Assembly: GCA_039583875.1 (NCBI GenBank)
Contig: CM077158.1
Span: 126,437,221 to 126,501,220, forward strand
Reading direction: 5' to 3'
DNA from: Platanthera guangdongensis
Lineage: Eukaryota > Streptophyta > Magnoliopsida > Asparagales > Orchidaceae
Length of the DNA stretch: 64,000 nucleotides
This document shows positions 9,512 through 20,516 of the stretch, piece after piece. The notes under the pieces were generated by a model. That model saw only the letters and a list, made by a program, of their open reading frames with translations. It did not search any database and was not told the origin of the DNA. A program made the translations under genes and the position numbers. How positions within the stretch are numbered: position 1 is the first letter of the stretch; every line of letters starts with the position of its first letter.

Positions 9512-12500
9512 CTGACCATTCACTTTGAAAGTACCCTTATCAGGGTGAGAAATTAAAACAGTACCATAAGAAAAGACTTCTAAAACAGTAAAAGGCCCAG
9601 ACCAACGTGATTTTAATTTACCCGGGAATAAACGTAAACAAGAGTTATAAAGAAGCACTTGGTCGCCTGGCTTAAAGATTTTTGGGTGCCTAAGATGTCG
9701 ATCGTGTAAACGCTTCGTCCGCTCTTTATAAAGTCTGTTATTTTCATACGCGTAAGAGCGCCACTCGTCGAGTTCGTTAAGTTGAAATTTTCGAAAATCG
9801 CCGACAGAGTGGGGATCGAAGTTTAAAAATCGCAAGGCCCAAAAGGCGCGGTGTTCTAACTCTACGGGTAAATGACACGATTTTCCATAAACCAACCGAT
9901 ATGGCGTACAGCCGAGGGCGGTTTTGTACGCTGTTCGGTAGGCCCATAGAGCATCGTCTAATTTGGCGGACCAGTCTTTTCTAGATGTTGAAACAGTCTT
10001 TTCTAAAATTCTTTTTATTTCTCTATTCACTACTTCGACTTGTCCGTTAGTTTGGGGGTGGTAGGCAGTGGAAAACTTATGAGTAACGCCATATTTAGTT
10101 AGGATTTTTGAAAATTGTGCGTTACAGAAATGGGAACCCCTATCACTAACGATAGCGCGCGGCGTACCGAATCGAGAAAATAATTTTTTGAGGAAATTAA
10201 CTACGACTCGGGTGTCATTCGTAGGAAGAGCTTGGGCTTCGGCCCAACGTGAAACATAATCAACGACAACTAAAATATACTTATTCCCGAAGCTAGAAGG
10301 AAAAGGACCAACAAAATCAATCCCCCAGAGGTCGAAAACTTCGCACTCTAGAAAATAATTTTGTGGCATTTCATTTTTATTCGAAATATTCCCCGACCGT
10401 TGGCAACTATCACACCTACTCGCAAAGGCATGCGCGTCTTTAAACAAGCTGGGCCAGTAAAAACCCGCGCTTAACACTTTGTGAGCGGTGCGAGCAGCTT
10501 GATAGTGCCCACCTGTCGGTCCTTCATGCAAATGTTTAATAATATCTAATCCTTCATCAAAAGAAACACACCTCCTGATCACTTGGTCGGCACAAATTCT
10601 GAAAAGATGCGGGTCCTCCCAAAAATAGTTTTTCAGCTCAGAAAAGAATTTCTTCTTTTGCTGAGATGAAAACTCTTTTGGGAGCACACGGGCCACTAGA
10701 TAGTTGGCGATGCGGGCAAACCAAGGAGAAGTAGATGTGTTAATTACGAAAAGCTTCTCATCAGGGAAATAGTAATGAAAAGAATTTTCATCTAATTGTT
10801 CTATAAACGGGTTGTCTAGGCGCGAAAGGTGGTCGGCGGCCAAGTTTTCGGCACCTCGCTTATCACGGATCTCTAAGTCAAACTCCTGGAGGAGTAAGAC
10901 CCAGCGAATCAAGCGAGGCATGGCATCCGTTTTAGAGAGATGATATTTGAGGGCCGAGTGGTCCGTAAAAACTATAATTTTCGAAAGAGTGATATAAGGG
11001 CGAAATTTGTCAAATGCGAATACTACAGCTAAGAGCTCCTTCTCGGTGGTGGTGTAATTTTCCTGTGCAGATGTGAGTGTTTTACTAGCGTAATAAATGG
11101 GGTGGAAGTTTTTGGAAATACGTTGACCTAGTACGGCTCCCACCGCATAACTACTCGCATCACACATTATTTCAAATGGAAGATCCCACACCGGAGCTAT
11201 CATGATTGGCGCATTAACTAATTTTTCTTTTATTAAATTGAAGGCAGCTAGACAGAGGTCATCAAAGATGAATGGGGCGTCTTTTTCTAAGAGATGGGTA
11301 AGGGGCTTGGTGATTTTGGAAAAGTCCTTTATGAAGCGGCGGTAGAAACCCGCATGACCCAGGAAACTTCTTATGGCTTTTATGTTCGTAGGTGGCAGCA
11401 GTTTCTCGATAACTTCTATTTTCGCAACGTCTACTTCAATACCCCTTTCAGAAATTTTATGTCCCAAAACTAACCCTTCCCTTACCATAAAATGACATTT
11501 TTCCCAATTTAAGGCGAGGTTAGTTTCTTCGCATCGCTCTAACACTTTTTCGAGGTTCTCTAAGAAACTATCGAAGGAATTCCCGAAGACGGAGAAATCA
11601 TCCATGAAGACTTCCATAATGCTTTCTACGTACTTGTCAAAGATGGCGAGCATACATCGTTGGAATGTAGCCGGCGCATTGCACAATCCAAACGGCATTC
11701 TTCGGTAGGCGAAGGTGCCGAAGGGACAAGTAAACGTAGTTTTCTCCTGGTCCTCGGGGGAGATGGGGATTTGAAGATACCCAGAGAGGCCATCGAGAAA
11801 ACAATAAAAGCTATGTCCGGAAAGTCGTTCTAAAATTTGATCAATGAATGACAAGGGGAAGTGATCCTTGCGGGTGGCGTCATTCAACTTACGGTAATCT
11901 ATACACATTCGCCATCCGGTCACCATCCGAGTCGGGATTAATTCATTATTTTCATTACTTACGACCGTTATCCCTCCCTTCTTTGGTACTACCTGTACTG
12001 GGCTAACCCACTTACTGTCGGATATAGGATAGATAATTCCTGCGTCTAACAATTTCATAACCTCGCCCTTAACTACGTCTTTCATGTTTGGGTTTATACG
12101 GCGCTGAGGTTGTATAGAGTTACGAGAATTATCTTCCATTAAGATTTTATGAGTGCAGAAAGATGGGCTTATGCCCTTGATATCAGATATCTGCCAAGCA
12201 ATAGCTTGGCGATGCTTTTGTAAAATTGAAAGAAGTTTATTCTTTTGTGCATCCGTGAGGTAGGCCGAAATTATGACAGGCAGCTTAGAGTCCTTTTCTA
12301 AGAAAGCGTATTGAAGGTGCTCTGGTAGTTCTTTCAGTTCCAAGGTAGGGGGGTCATCATACGAGGTCTTGGAAATTTGTTCTTTTTCAAAAACTATGTC
12401 CTCGTACACTTTTTTATATGTAAAATTAAAAGGGGTGTTGCTAGCGGCCATGGAGGCTTCGTGCAGCGATTCAGTTGGAAAAGTAGAAGAGGAACAGAAA

Positions 12501-13291
12501 TCATTAAATTCTTTTTCAAAATCAGAGGGGTGAGTGGAGGATTCTTCACTTATGTGTAGAGATTCAGTTGGAAGAGTAGGAGAGGAACAAAAATTGGAAA
12601 AATCTTTGTCAAAATCAGAGGTGGGAGAGAAGAATTCTTCACTTATGGTATCCATGAAAAAACAGGAGTCATCATTAGGTAGTGTGTTCTTCTTCGAGGG
12701 GGTGATAGAGAAAGTTACCTCATCATCGCCCACTCGAAGGAAGAGCTTACCATTGCTTACATCAATGATAGCTCGGGAGGTGGCAAGGAAGGGTCGGCCA
12801 AGGATCAGGGGAACCTCGACGTCTTCTTCAATGTCTAAAATGACAAAGTACACCGGGAAGATGAACTTGTCAACTTTGACTAGGACGTCCTCCACTATTC
12901 CTAACAGGTATTTGAATGACCTGTCGGCTAGCTGGATACTCATGCGTGTGGTGTTGAGACTACCAATTCCTAACTTTTTAAACAACGAGAGGGGCATAAG
13001 ATTAATACTCGCACCTAAGTCGGCTAAAGCGTGTTTGACAAAGAGATCACCGAAGACACACGGGATAGAGAAACTACCCGGGTCACTGATTGTTTTCGAT
13101 AATCCGTTTGTCAAAACCGCCGAGCACGCGGCATTTAACGTGACATGAGAAAGGTTCTCTAACTTCTTCTTGTTAGTTAGGAGGTCCTTAAGGTATTTTG
13201 CGTACTTCGGCATCTGGGATATGGCTTCGTGGAAAGGCAGATTTACGTGGATTTGCTTAAACATTTCCAAAAAAACGGGTGTATTGATCAT
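9512..13291 (-). CDS. Athila pol: protease, RT, RNase H, integrase; C-terminus displaced by SIRE-1
   Basis: A frame of about 1,260 codons without a stop. Protease DLGAS is at about residues 91-95. RT has FMDDF near residue 560. RNase H starts with DASSYAVGAVLGQ near residue 710. The integrase HHCC region is about 925-965, with core D, D and E at GIDFVGP (about 993), VSDRGSHF (about 1050) and NGQVEVVNRE (about 1086). The catalytic residues I could check are present. At 9512 the SIRE-1 insertion cuts the gene after GTFKVNGQ. The native tail (about 26 codons, stop at 5613-5615) lies on the other side of that insertion. Upstream, a one-base T insertion near 13275 puts gag out of frame with pol. 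The enzyme set looks recent, but the element cannot make a normal gag-pol protein. Confidence 0.92.
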
Positions 13292-14899
13292 CCTGTCGTT
13301 GTTTATTAAGTTCGGAAGGGTATGGCGGGGATGGATTATTTTTAAAGGTGGGTGGTGGAGTGAATTCTTTTTCTACGATAGGGGTGATAATTTCTTCGGC
13401 AGAGGATGGAATTTTTAAAAGGGGAACGGAGCTTTGATTTTCAAAAACGGGAGCGGAGCTTTGATTTTTAAAAACGGGAGCGGAGCTTGCCTCGGGTTCT
13501 TCACTTACCATACCAGGAACTTTCTTCGCACTCCGAAGAGTTATAGCTTTCGCTTGCTCTCTCGGGTTGGGCTCGGTATTGGAAGGAAGAGACCCTACGG
13601 GTCGCTCAGAAATCATTTTAGCGAGCTGTCCTACCTGATTTTCTAAGTTATTAACACTTCCGGTTAAGGTCCTAATCGTAGCGTCATTAGCATTCATGTA
13701 TTTTGAAAACACTTCCTCCAAATTTGGAGGTTTAGGAAAACTTTGAGGAGGAGGTGGTGGTGGAGCAGAAAAATCACTTTGCGGTGGCGGGCGCACAGCA
13801 TTCGATGGATTGCTCCACGAAAAATTCGGATGATTTCTTAACGCAGAATTATAACTATTCGGAAAATTAAAATCAGGAGGATGATAATTCGCAGCAGAAA
13901 AATTATTAAAAGCAGTTCTAGGCATATTATTTACATAATCCAAATGTTCAGCGGGAGGAGTTGCAGATTCCCATACCTGAGGGGCGGAGGCAGCAGTCAT
14001 CTCCGTAATTTTTTTGCTTAATATTTCAACTTGCAGTGCGAGTTGTGAGACGTTGTCCACTTCAAAGAGACCTGCAGGTTTGTTTGGGCGGGACCTAGGC
14101 ACATTCCACTGGTAAGTGTTCATGGCCATGTCTTCAAATAGCTCAAGAGCTGCTTCCGGGGTCTTATGGTTTAAAGTACCGCCAGAAGCTGCGTCTATCA
14201 TTTGCTTCGTGCTTTGATTTAGCAATTATAAAACGTCTGCACCTGCAACCATACAGGCAGAGCGTGATGTGGGCATCATCTTAATAATTCTTTAAATCTT
14301 TCCCAGGTTTCATAAAGGGTCTCTGAGTCTATTTGTCCAAAGGCAGAAATGTCATTCCTAAGTTTAGCAGTTTTAGCAGGTGGAAAATACTTGGCCAAAA
14401 ATTTTTCAGTTAATTGCGTCCAAGTAGTTATGCTATTTTTAGGAAGGGTGTTCAGCCACTGCTTAGCCTTAATTCTAAGAGAGAAAGGAAATAATCTTAG
14501 CCTAATAGCATCATTTGTGACACCAATTATCTTGAAGGTGTCACAAATCTCAAGAAAGCTGGCTATGTGTGCGTTCGGGTCTTCATCTTGAAGCCCGTCA
14601 AATTGCACATACTGCTGCACCATTTGAATTATGCTAGGCTTTAGTTCAAAATTATTATTATTTATTGCAGGGCGAACTATACTAGTTGCTGTACCCTCGA
14701 GATTTGGTCGTGCATAATAGGACATAGGCCTTTGCACGACTTCCTCCACGTTGGGTTCTGCCATTCTTAAGGTAGAAAATGACTCGGAATCCTCAACCGG
14801 CACTTGGGTAGTAGGGCCTTGAAATCGCGATCTTCTCCGAAGAGTACGCTCAATTTCGTGGTCCAGGTCCAAAGTAACCGACGGACTTCCGCGGGTCAT
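13257..14899 (-). pseudogene. Athila gag with three lesions
   Basis: Starts at the ATG at 14899. The first part (14899-14276, 207 codons) holds the retrotransposon gag domain (IASFLEICDTFK, then AKQWLNTLP and FLAKYFPP). It ends at an in-frame TGA after FKELLR. A frameshift near 14222 follows, after which the frame resumes (NQSTKQMIDAA) and continues as a Pro/Ser/Asn-rich region to 13257. There a one-base gain in a T run near 13275 shifts it out of the pol frame. In Athila relatives gag and pol form one frame, so these are secondary mutations. No CCHC knuckle was seen. Confidence 0.88.
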
Positions 14900-15490
14900 A
14901 CACTAGAAGAAGAGAGGAGAAGCAAGACTAAAAAGTAAAAGAGCTAATGAAGTTGGAAAAATTTTTTGAAATAGATTTTTTTATGTTTTAACTCCCGAAC
15001 TTCCCAAGGGCTACCCGGTGAAGGGTTCGCAAGGTACTAGACAAGATAGTGGCATTTAGAGCCACTTTGCCCTTTTCGAGAGAGTTAGGTGGTGTAGAAA
15101 ATTTTGTGATGTGGGTTTCTATTACGAATGCGGTAATTAAAATCCAGCCATTTATCTCTGTGCGAGTAGGCGGAAACTAAAAGCTATACTCACGCACTCG
15201 ACAGAAAATTAAAACATACCCACTCGACAGAAAGTAAACACACTCTACTGAAATAAAGCCTGCCAATTAACTCAAGTGAGTAGGCGGAAAAATAAAATAC
15301 GCACACTCTACTAAATAAATCCAGCCAATTAACTCAAGTGAGTAGGCGGAAAAATTAAAAATATGCACACTTAATAAAATCCAGCCATTTAACTCAAGTG
15401 AGTAGGCGGAAAAAATTTAAGAAGGAGGCTGAGAAAGAGAAGTGATAAAATTAATATATTCGCGTTTTCAATTTATCAACAAGCATTGCT
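14900..15490 (-). other. Athila leader with degenerate tandem repeats
   Basis: Non-coding leader between the primer site and gag. From about 15130 to 15420, four or so degenerate units of roughly 60-70 bp share the phrase ACTCAAGTGAGTAGGCGG and a following purine run. Function unknown. A role in packaging or translation is possible but unproven. Confidence 0.7.
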
Positions 15491-15508
15491 TCCCCGGCAA
15501 CGGCGCCA
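15491..15508 (-). other. Athila primer-binding site, tRNA-Asp type
   Basis: The minus strand reads TGGCGCCGTTGCCGGGGA, 18 bases, the site known from Athila-group elements and complementary to the 3' end of aspartate tRNA. It lies six bases inside the 5' LTR. Confidence 0.9.
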
Positions 15509-15514
15509 AAAACT

Positions 15515-17283
15515 TGATTGTTTCTTAGATATCTACAAGGAGAGAGAATAACCAAACTAACAATTCATCAAGGCAAGTATACCTATCGAAATGCAGCTAG
15601 GGGACACAAGTGTCGTATTGAAATCCGGGAACAGTTGAGTAAGCTTACTCACACGAAATCTATTATTTTATCGACGGAAAAATAAGGTTTTCTTAAGCTA
15701 AATGTACTAAAGGAAGAGAACTACTTGCATGAAAAGATAAAGAGAGCTAAAAGAGCGATTAACTTAAACTTAGTAACGATGAAGGGAAAATGCACTCGAT
15801 CAGAAATCACCTCGGCAAGAGTGGTTAGAAAAATACGATAAATAAACCTAAGCTAATTAGGGTAAAGGTCCTTGACCGTGGTGGTTCCAAGAATATTGAC
15901 ACGCTTCTCTCGAAGGCCGTGCCTAACTGAGTTTAGGAAGGTCCGACCGACTCTCGCCTAAATCGGAGGCCTAAAACTCGCTTTACGCGGTGAACCCCTC
16001 TATTGGATTTTACTCCAATCCGGGAGATTTGAACGTCTGCCTCTCTCGAGGGGTGCGAACAACTCCCTTTACTCTTGAGTGCTCATTTCAAACTTTCGGC
16101 CTCTCGGCTAGCCCAGAATGAAAGCAAAGGTGGACAGTATATATCGATAATATACCTCCAACCCGTGATAAATCAAGTGTAATTCAAAGCTAAACCCTAA
16201 AAAGAAAAGGTAAGATTCAAAGCATCATAACCTAATCACTCGAACCTCGGATCATTAAGATCGAGTACATGGAGGATTAGTTAATCATGGTGAGGTGGAA
16301 GAGGTGGGATGAGTAGAAGAAATATACTGAAAATGGAGCAGAAACGTAAAAGAAAACAGCAATTTTTATTAATAGAAACAGGGATCTTACAAAATGAAAA
16401 CCAGCGATTACAAGTGCATGGAAAGGAAACTACACTATCATTAGCATCATACTACAGAAATAAGCTAGGAGCTAATACAGGGAAAGCATAAAGCTAGAGC
16501 TACGAACTAAAAATGGAAAGACATGCTTAAAAAGTTCAGAAATACAAAGGATAGAACCTCCCCTCTCAAAGCGAAAAGTTGTCCTAAAACCCCTGGAGTT
16601 GGGCTCTATTTATAGAATTTTTCGGGTCGGGTCACGCCCCCCTGTCACGCCCTGGTCGGGCGTGACCCTGGGGCGTGACACATTCGGCGCGACTTTTTCG
16701 GGCAGGAATTGAATTCTGACGGAGTTGTTGCGGTACACGCCCATAGGTCACGCCCTGGTAGGGCGTGACCCTGGGGCGTGTTCTTTGTGGCGTGACTTTG
16801 GGAGCTGAAATTGAATGCTGGAGGTGACGGGCGGAATTGCTGAAGTACACGCCCATATGTCATGCCCGGGTTAGGCGTGACCCTGGGGCGTGACACTTTC
16901 GGTGCGGCGGTGGAGCGGGAAAGACGAGAGCGCTGCGGCGATTCCTCGGAACCTGGGGACACGCCTATAGTACACGCCCGTGTCGGGTGTGTCACGGGCG
17001 TGACCGAGGGCGTGTACACTAAGTTTCCACGGAATGTAGTTTCGGACCAATTGCTTCATAACTCTGGTTTATACGCCCTAGGTACACGCCCTGGTAGGGC
17101 GTGACATTGGGGCGTGTCACAGCAAAATTCGGCTAAAAGCCGTGAAAACCTGCAAAAAGCAGAAAAAATGCATTAGCGACAAAAATATATACAAAGGGGA
17201 ATCAAAACAAGTACTTTACAAGACATGATTGGCTTTAAAACCCCGAAAATATCCTAATAAAATTGACTGCAAACGTATTATCA
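15515..17283 (-). repeat. Athila 5' LTR
   Basis: 1,769 bp; on the plus strand TGATTG to ATTATCA. Pairs with 1999-3765. Contains the same ACGCCC array at 16629-17121 and a TATA box (TATAAATA, minus) at about 16608-16615. The differences I noticed from the other LTR are mostly single bases, suggesting a fairly recent insertion. Confidence 0.95.
16629..17121 (-). repeat. Palindromic ACGCCC/GGGCGT array, Athila 5' LTR
   Basis: Copy of the array at 3112-3601 with a few substitutions, several of them at CG sites (for example CACGCCC to CATGCCC near 16861). Frames across it are not genes. Confidence 0.88.
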
Positions 17284-18343
17284 CAAGCCCACTGGGCAAA
17301 GAAAGACGATAAACCGCTACGGCTATAGCAGCAACTCTTGCTCCATTGCCGACGCGGAGGTCCACCTCCCCTTTACTCAGCAATCTTCTCCTTCCCAGTT
17401 CCTGCACATTTGTACAAATGTGAGAACCACATCCGGTATCCAATACCCAAGATGAAGGAGCAGAAAGGTTTATCTCTATAACGTAAAAATTTGAAACGGA
17501 AGTCATACCTCCCCTCAATTTCTGCAGACCTTCAATGTATGAAGTACAGTTCCTCCTCCAATGACCAGCCTTGCCACAGTGGTGGCATTTCCCTTCCTTC
17601 ATCGTGCTTTTCTTCTTTATCAGTGCAGAAGACTTGGGCTCAAGAAATGACTTAGGTCCCACCTTCGTCTTCTTGGAACCCTTGGCCTTGCCCTTGCCCT
17701 TATGCACCATCAGTATGGGGCTGGCAGGCTTGGCCTTCTTCATATTGATTTTGGCAGTTCTCAACATGCTTAGGAGTTCGGGCAGTGTCTTGTCTATTTC
17801 ATTAATGTTATAGTTCAAGACAAACTGCTCATAACTGTCTGGCAACGATTGCAGGATCAGATCCGTGGCCAACTCTTGACCAAGAGAAAAACCCAGCCTT
17901 TCAAGGTTCTCTATATACCCAATCATCTTGAGTACGTGAGTCCCTACTGAGTCTCGAACTCCCATCTTGCACTGAAACAACACTTTTGTGATGTCGAACC
18001 TCTCTTGACGAGCCTGCCCTTGGAACATTTTCTTGAGATGCTCGTCAATCTCCTTGCACCCCATGTTCTCATGTTGCTTCTGAAGCTCAGAGTTCATAGT
18101 GGCAAGCATAAGGCATTCGACATCTAAAGCATCGCCAGTATACTTCTTATAAGTATCTTTCTCAGCACGGGAAGAGTTCCCGGTCGGCACCTCGGGGGCT
18201 TCTTCTTCCAAGACATAGAGCTTTCGCTCTTGCCTGAGAACAATTCTTAGGTTCCTGTACCAGTCCATGTAATTTGTCCCACTGAGCTTATCCTTCTCAA
18301 GGATGGCTCTCAGAGACAACGTGGAGTGTGAAACACTTGCCAT
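17284..18343 (-). pseudogene. Copia-1 gag and start of protease
   Basis: The ATG at 18343 opens a copia gag of the UBN2 type (capsid-like region about residues 1-200). A CCHC zinc knuckle follows at about residues 255-270 (CHHCGKAGHWRRNC, CX2CX4HX4C), which binds genomic RNA. The protease active-site region follows (WVLDTGCGSHIC, about residue 300). The frame then runs into the Athila LTR and stops at 17216 in foreign sequence. The native protein would continue at 1998. No lesion was seen in gag itself, so the main break is the insertion. Confidence 0.9.
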
Positions 18344-18834
18344 GGAATTCTACAAGAATTTATGCAGAATAAAATCAGTACCAAAATTTCAAATACAATT
18401 TATTTTAATTTGCACTTCAATTAAAATACTCCCACTATTTTATTCGAAATGATAGCCCTCACTAACAATTTGGAGAGTTCATGCGAGCTGCTCTCTTAGT
18501 GGACAAGATCCGTATTTCACCAACACTATGAGTCCGCTTTGGCGTTCCTCTCACGATGCGGTTATTTAGGTAGGCAACGCTTGCCAATTGCATCCTCATG
18601 CAATTCTTGTATGGTTGGTGAATAACTCCTTATTCGCATCCATCATATGGTGCATGCCAACCCTATGCCTCTAGGCACTCAACCTTTGAGGTCACCTAGT
18701 TAAGTATGACCCGATGTCGACAGTGGGATATCACAATTATCCGCTCGCACCCTTACCAAGATAGATTAATGAACCTTGCTTTGGCAAGCCCACACTTCAT
18801 CGATCGAGGCAGGAAGAGTGTCATCCATCGGAAG
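18344..18834 (-). other. Copia-1 untranslated leader, part next to gag
   Basis: This stretch lies between the gag start and the SIRE-2 insertion. No coding frame or structure was recognised. It continues at 30963, on the other side of SIRE-2. Confidence 0.7.
18830..18834. repeat. Target-site duplication ggaag, left side of SIRE-2
   Basis: The five bases ggaag directly precede the SIRE-2 LTR (TGTTGG) and recur at 30963-30967 directly after the second LTR (ending TTTCA). A 5-bp duplication is standard for copia integrase. It marks SIRE-2 as an insertion into the Copia-1 leader. Confidence 0.95.
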
Positions 18835-20387
18835 TGTTGGAACACCCTATTACTAATTTGGGTCAGGATCACTATGTCTCTAGGAATCTGTGTTTTGACC
18901 TTATGTATAGCTTAATAGGTCAATTAGAATTGAGTCTAAGGGTTAGAAGGCTAGGATTGGAAGCTGCCCTGAAGTCCCAAGTTTTTCTGGAGACTAAGTC
19001 CAAATCGTCGAGCTCAGCACGACGTTTCGTCGAACTCCGGTCGACGATCGTCTAGCTCAACTATTGACAGATCGTCGAGCTCCATTCGACGATCGCTGAG
19101 CTCAAACTTCTCAATATCGTCGAACTCCATTCGACGATCGCTGAGCTCAGGTCGACGATTTTGACTCTGCACTGGATCCTTATCTCTGAGCTCAGTTCGA
19201 CGATCTTTGAGCTCAGATCGACGATTTCTTTGCTGCTTGTGTTTTCCAATTCGCTGAGCTCAGTTCGACGATAGCAGAGCTCAGTTCGACGATTTCAGTT
19301 ATCTTTCAGAATTCAAATTCAAATCAGATAGAAGTTATTCTGCATTTAATTCAGAAGATCTGCCAGCCATTTTCATTTACTTCTGGAGCAAGTTTCAAGG
19401 GATTTTTCAAGGAACAAATCAGTGGACTTTCCTTCAGAACATATTATGCAATTAAGGCTGTAATCAATGCAGACCAACAGCTATCTTTGACAGAGTAATA
19501 TCCTATTCAGACACAGAGAATAAAAGAGAATGTTTTTGAATAAAGACTGTGAACAGACAAGAACAAAAAGGAGAAGATTGACAAGAAAGGGACACCTCTC
19601 AATATACAGAGACTCTGAAAATTATTCTGTCAACAAGAATTCAGAAGAACACTCATCAAGAGATCAAACCTTCAAACATTCTTCAGATCTCTTCAGCTCT
19701 CAAGTGTTCAAGGCCAACATCATTTCAAGACTCCAGACACTCAACATTTCAGCTTGCTGAAATCATCTTTTGCTGGAGATCTATCTTTGAAGGCCTATCA
19801 CCCTCAGCAAAGCTCATCTTCCTGAAGATCAAGGACTCAGGGGGAGCTTTGAAATCAATCCACTTAGTCTTCTCAGTTGATTGAGAAAAGAGAAGACTGC
19901 CATAACTCTCTCAACCCCCTCTCTGTAAAGGGTTTTTCAAACTCCCTTCAAAAGTTTGAATCTGGTTTTTGAGCACCTTGTCAAAAGCTCATTGGTGGCA
20001 AGACACCTGATCAAAAAATCTGATTTGGTTTTTGAGCACCTTATCAAAAGCTCATTGGTGCCCAGGACACCTGATCAACTCATCCTGCAGTGGATTCCTA
20101 CCTAGGGTGGTAGAAGAGTGGATGTACCCAAGTTGGGGAACCACTATATTTCCTTGTGTCATCTGGTTCTGCATGTTTTCCTTTTGTTTCTGGCCTAGAT
20201 TTTCTTGTGTTTAATTTCTGCATAGCTTATTTTTGTGATTAGTTTTACTTCTGCTTCCCTGCTTACACTCATTACAACAATTGTTGTAAAGCTATGCAAA
20301 AGTTTTTCTTTGTATTTTAAAAAAAAGCACCATATACTCTATTCACCCCCCCCCTTTAGAGTATATCAGATCTAGTTTCCCCTTTCA
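18835..20387 (+). repeat. SIRE-2 5' LTR
   Basis: 1,553 bp, TGTTGG to CTTTCA. Contains the TCGTCGA array (19004-19294) and a TATA-like ATAAAAGAG at about 19520. U5 carries the block GTACCCAAGTTGGGGAACC (20125-20143) shared with the other SIRE families, and a C run just before the LTR end. Confidence 0.96.
19004..19294 (+). repeat. Inverted-repeat array ATCGTCGA.../...TCGACGAT, SIRE-2 5' LTR
   Basis: Arms ATCGTCGAGC or ATCGTCGAAC face GTTCGACGAT or GGTCGACGAT across loops such as tcca. Half-units GCTGAGCTCAGTTCGACGAT are interspersed. Each full unit is a hairpin of about 9-10 bp per arm. Confidence 0.92.
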
Positions 20388-20389
20388 AT

Positions 20390-20400
20390 TGGTATCAGAG
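20390..20400 (+). other. SIRE-2 primer-binding site, initiator-Met tRNA type
   Basis: TGGTATCAGAG, two bases after the LTR end. Confidence 0.95.
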
Positions 20401-20516
20401 GGAGGTTGGTTAAACATACCATATCTGTTTGGTTGTACAGGCTAACACCTGAACCCCAAGATCCCAAACTAGATCCTTCTTTTATATTTCATTATTAGAT
20501 TTAGCTTGCACAAATC

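Larger units (their letters stand above)
1999..17283 (-). mobile_element. Athila-type Ty3/gypsy element, inserted in Copia-1
   Basis: The two LTRs are 1999-3765 and 15515-17283. A polypurine tract adjoins the 3' LTR and a tRNA-Asp-type primer site adjoins the 5' LTR. Gag-pol lies between them on the minus strand. The flanks read caaga (1994-1998) and caagc (17284-17288), a 5-bp duplication with one mismatch. Athila is favoured by the tRNA-Asp primer site, the RT motif FMDDFSVFG, the absence of a chromodomain and a long non-coding tail after pol. SIRE-1 (5696-9511) is inserted near the end of pol. Confidence 0.92.

Noticed and set aside
12534..13148. 204-codon plus-strand frame
   Set aside because: Antisense of the Athila protease region.
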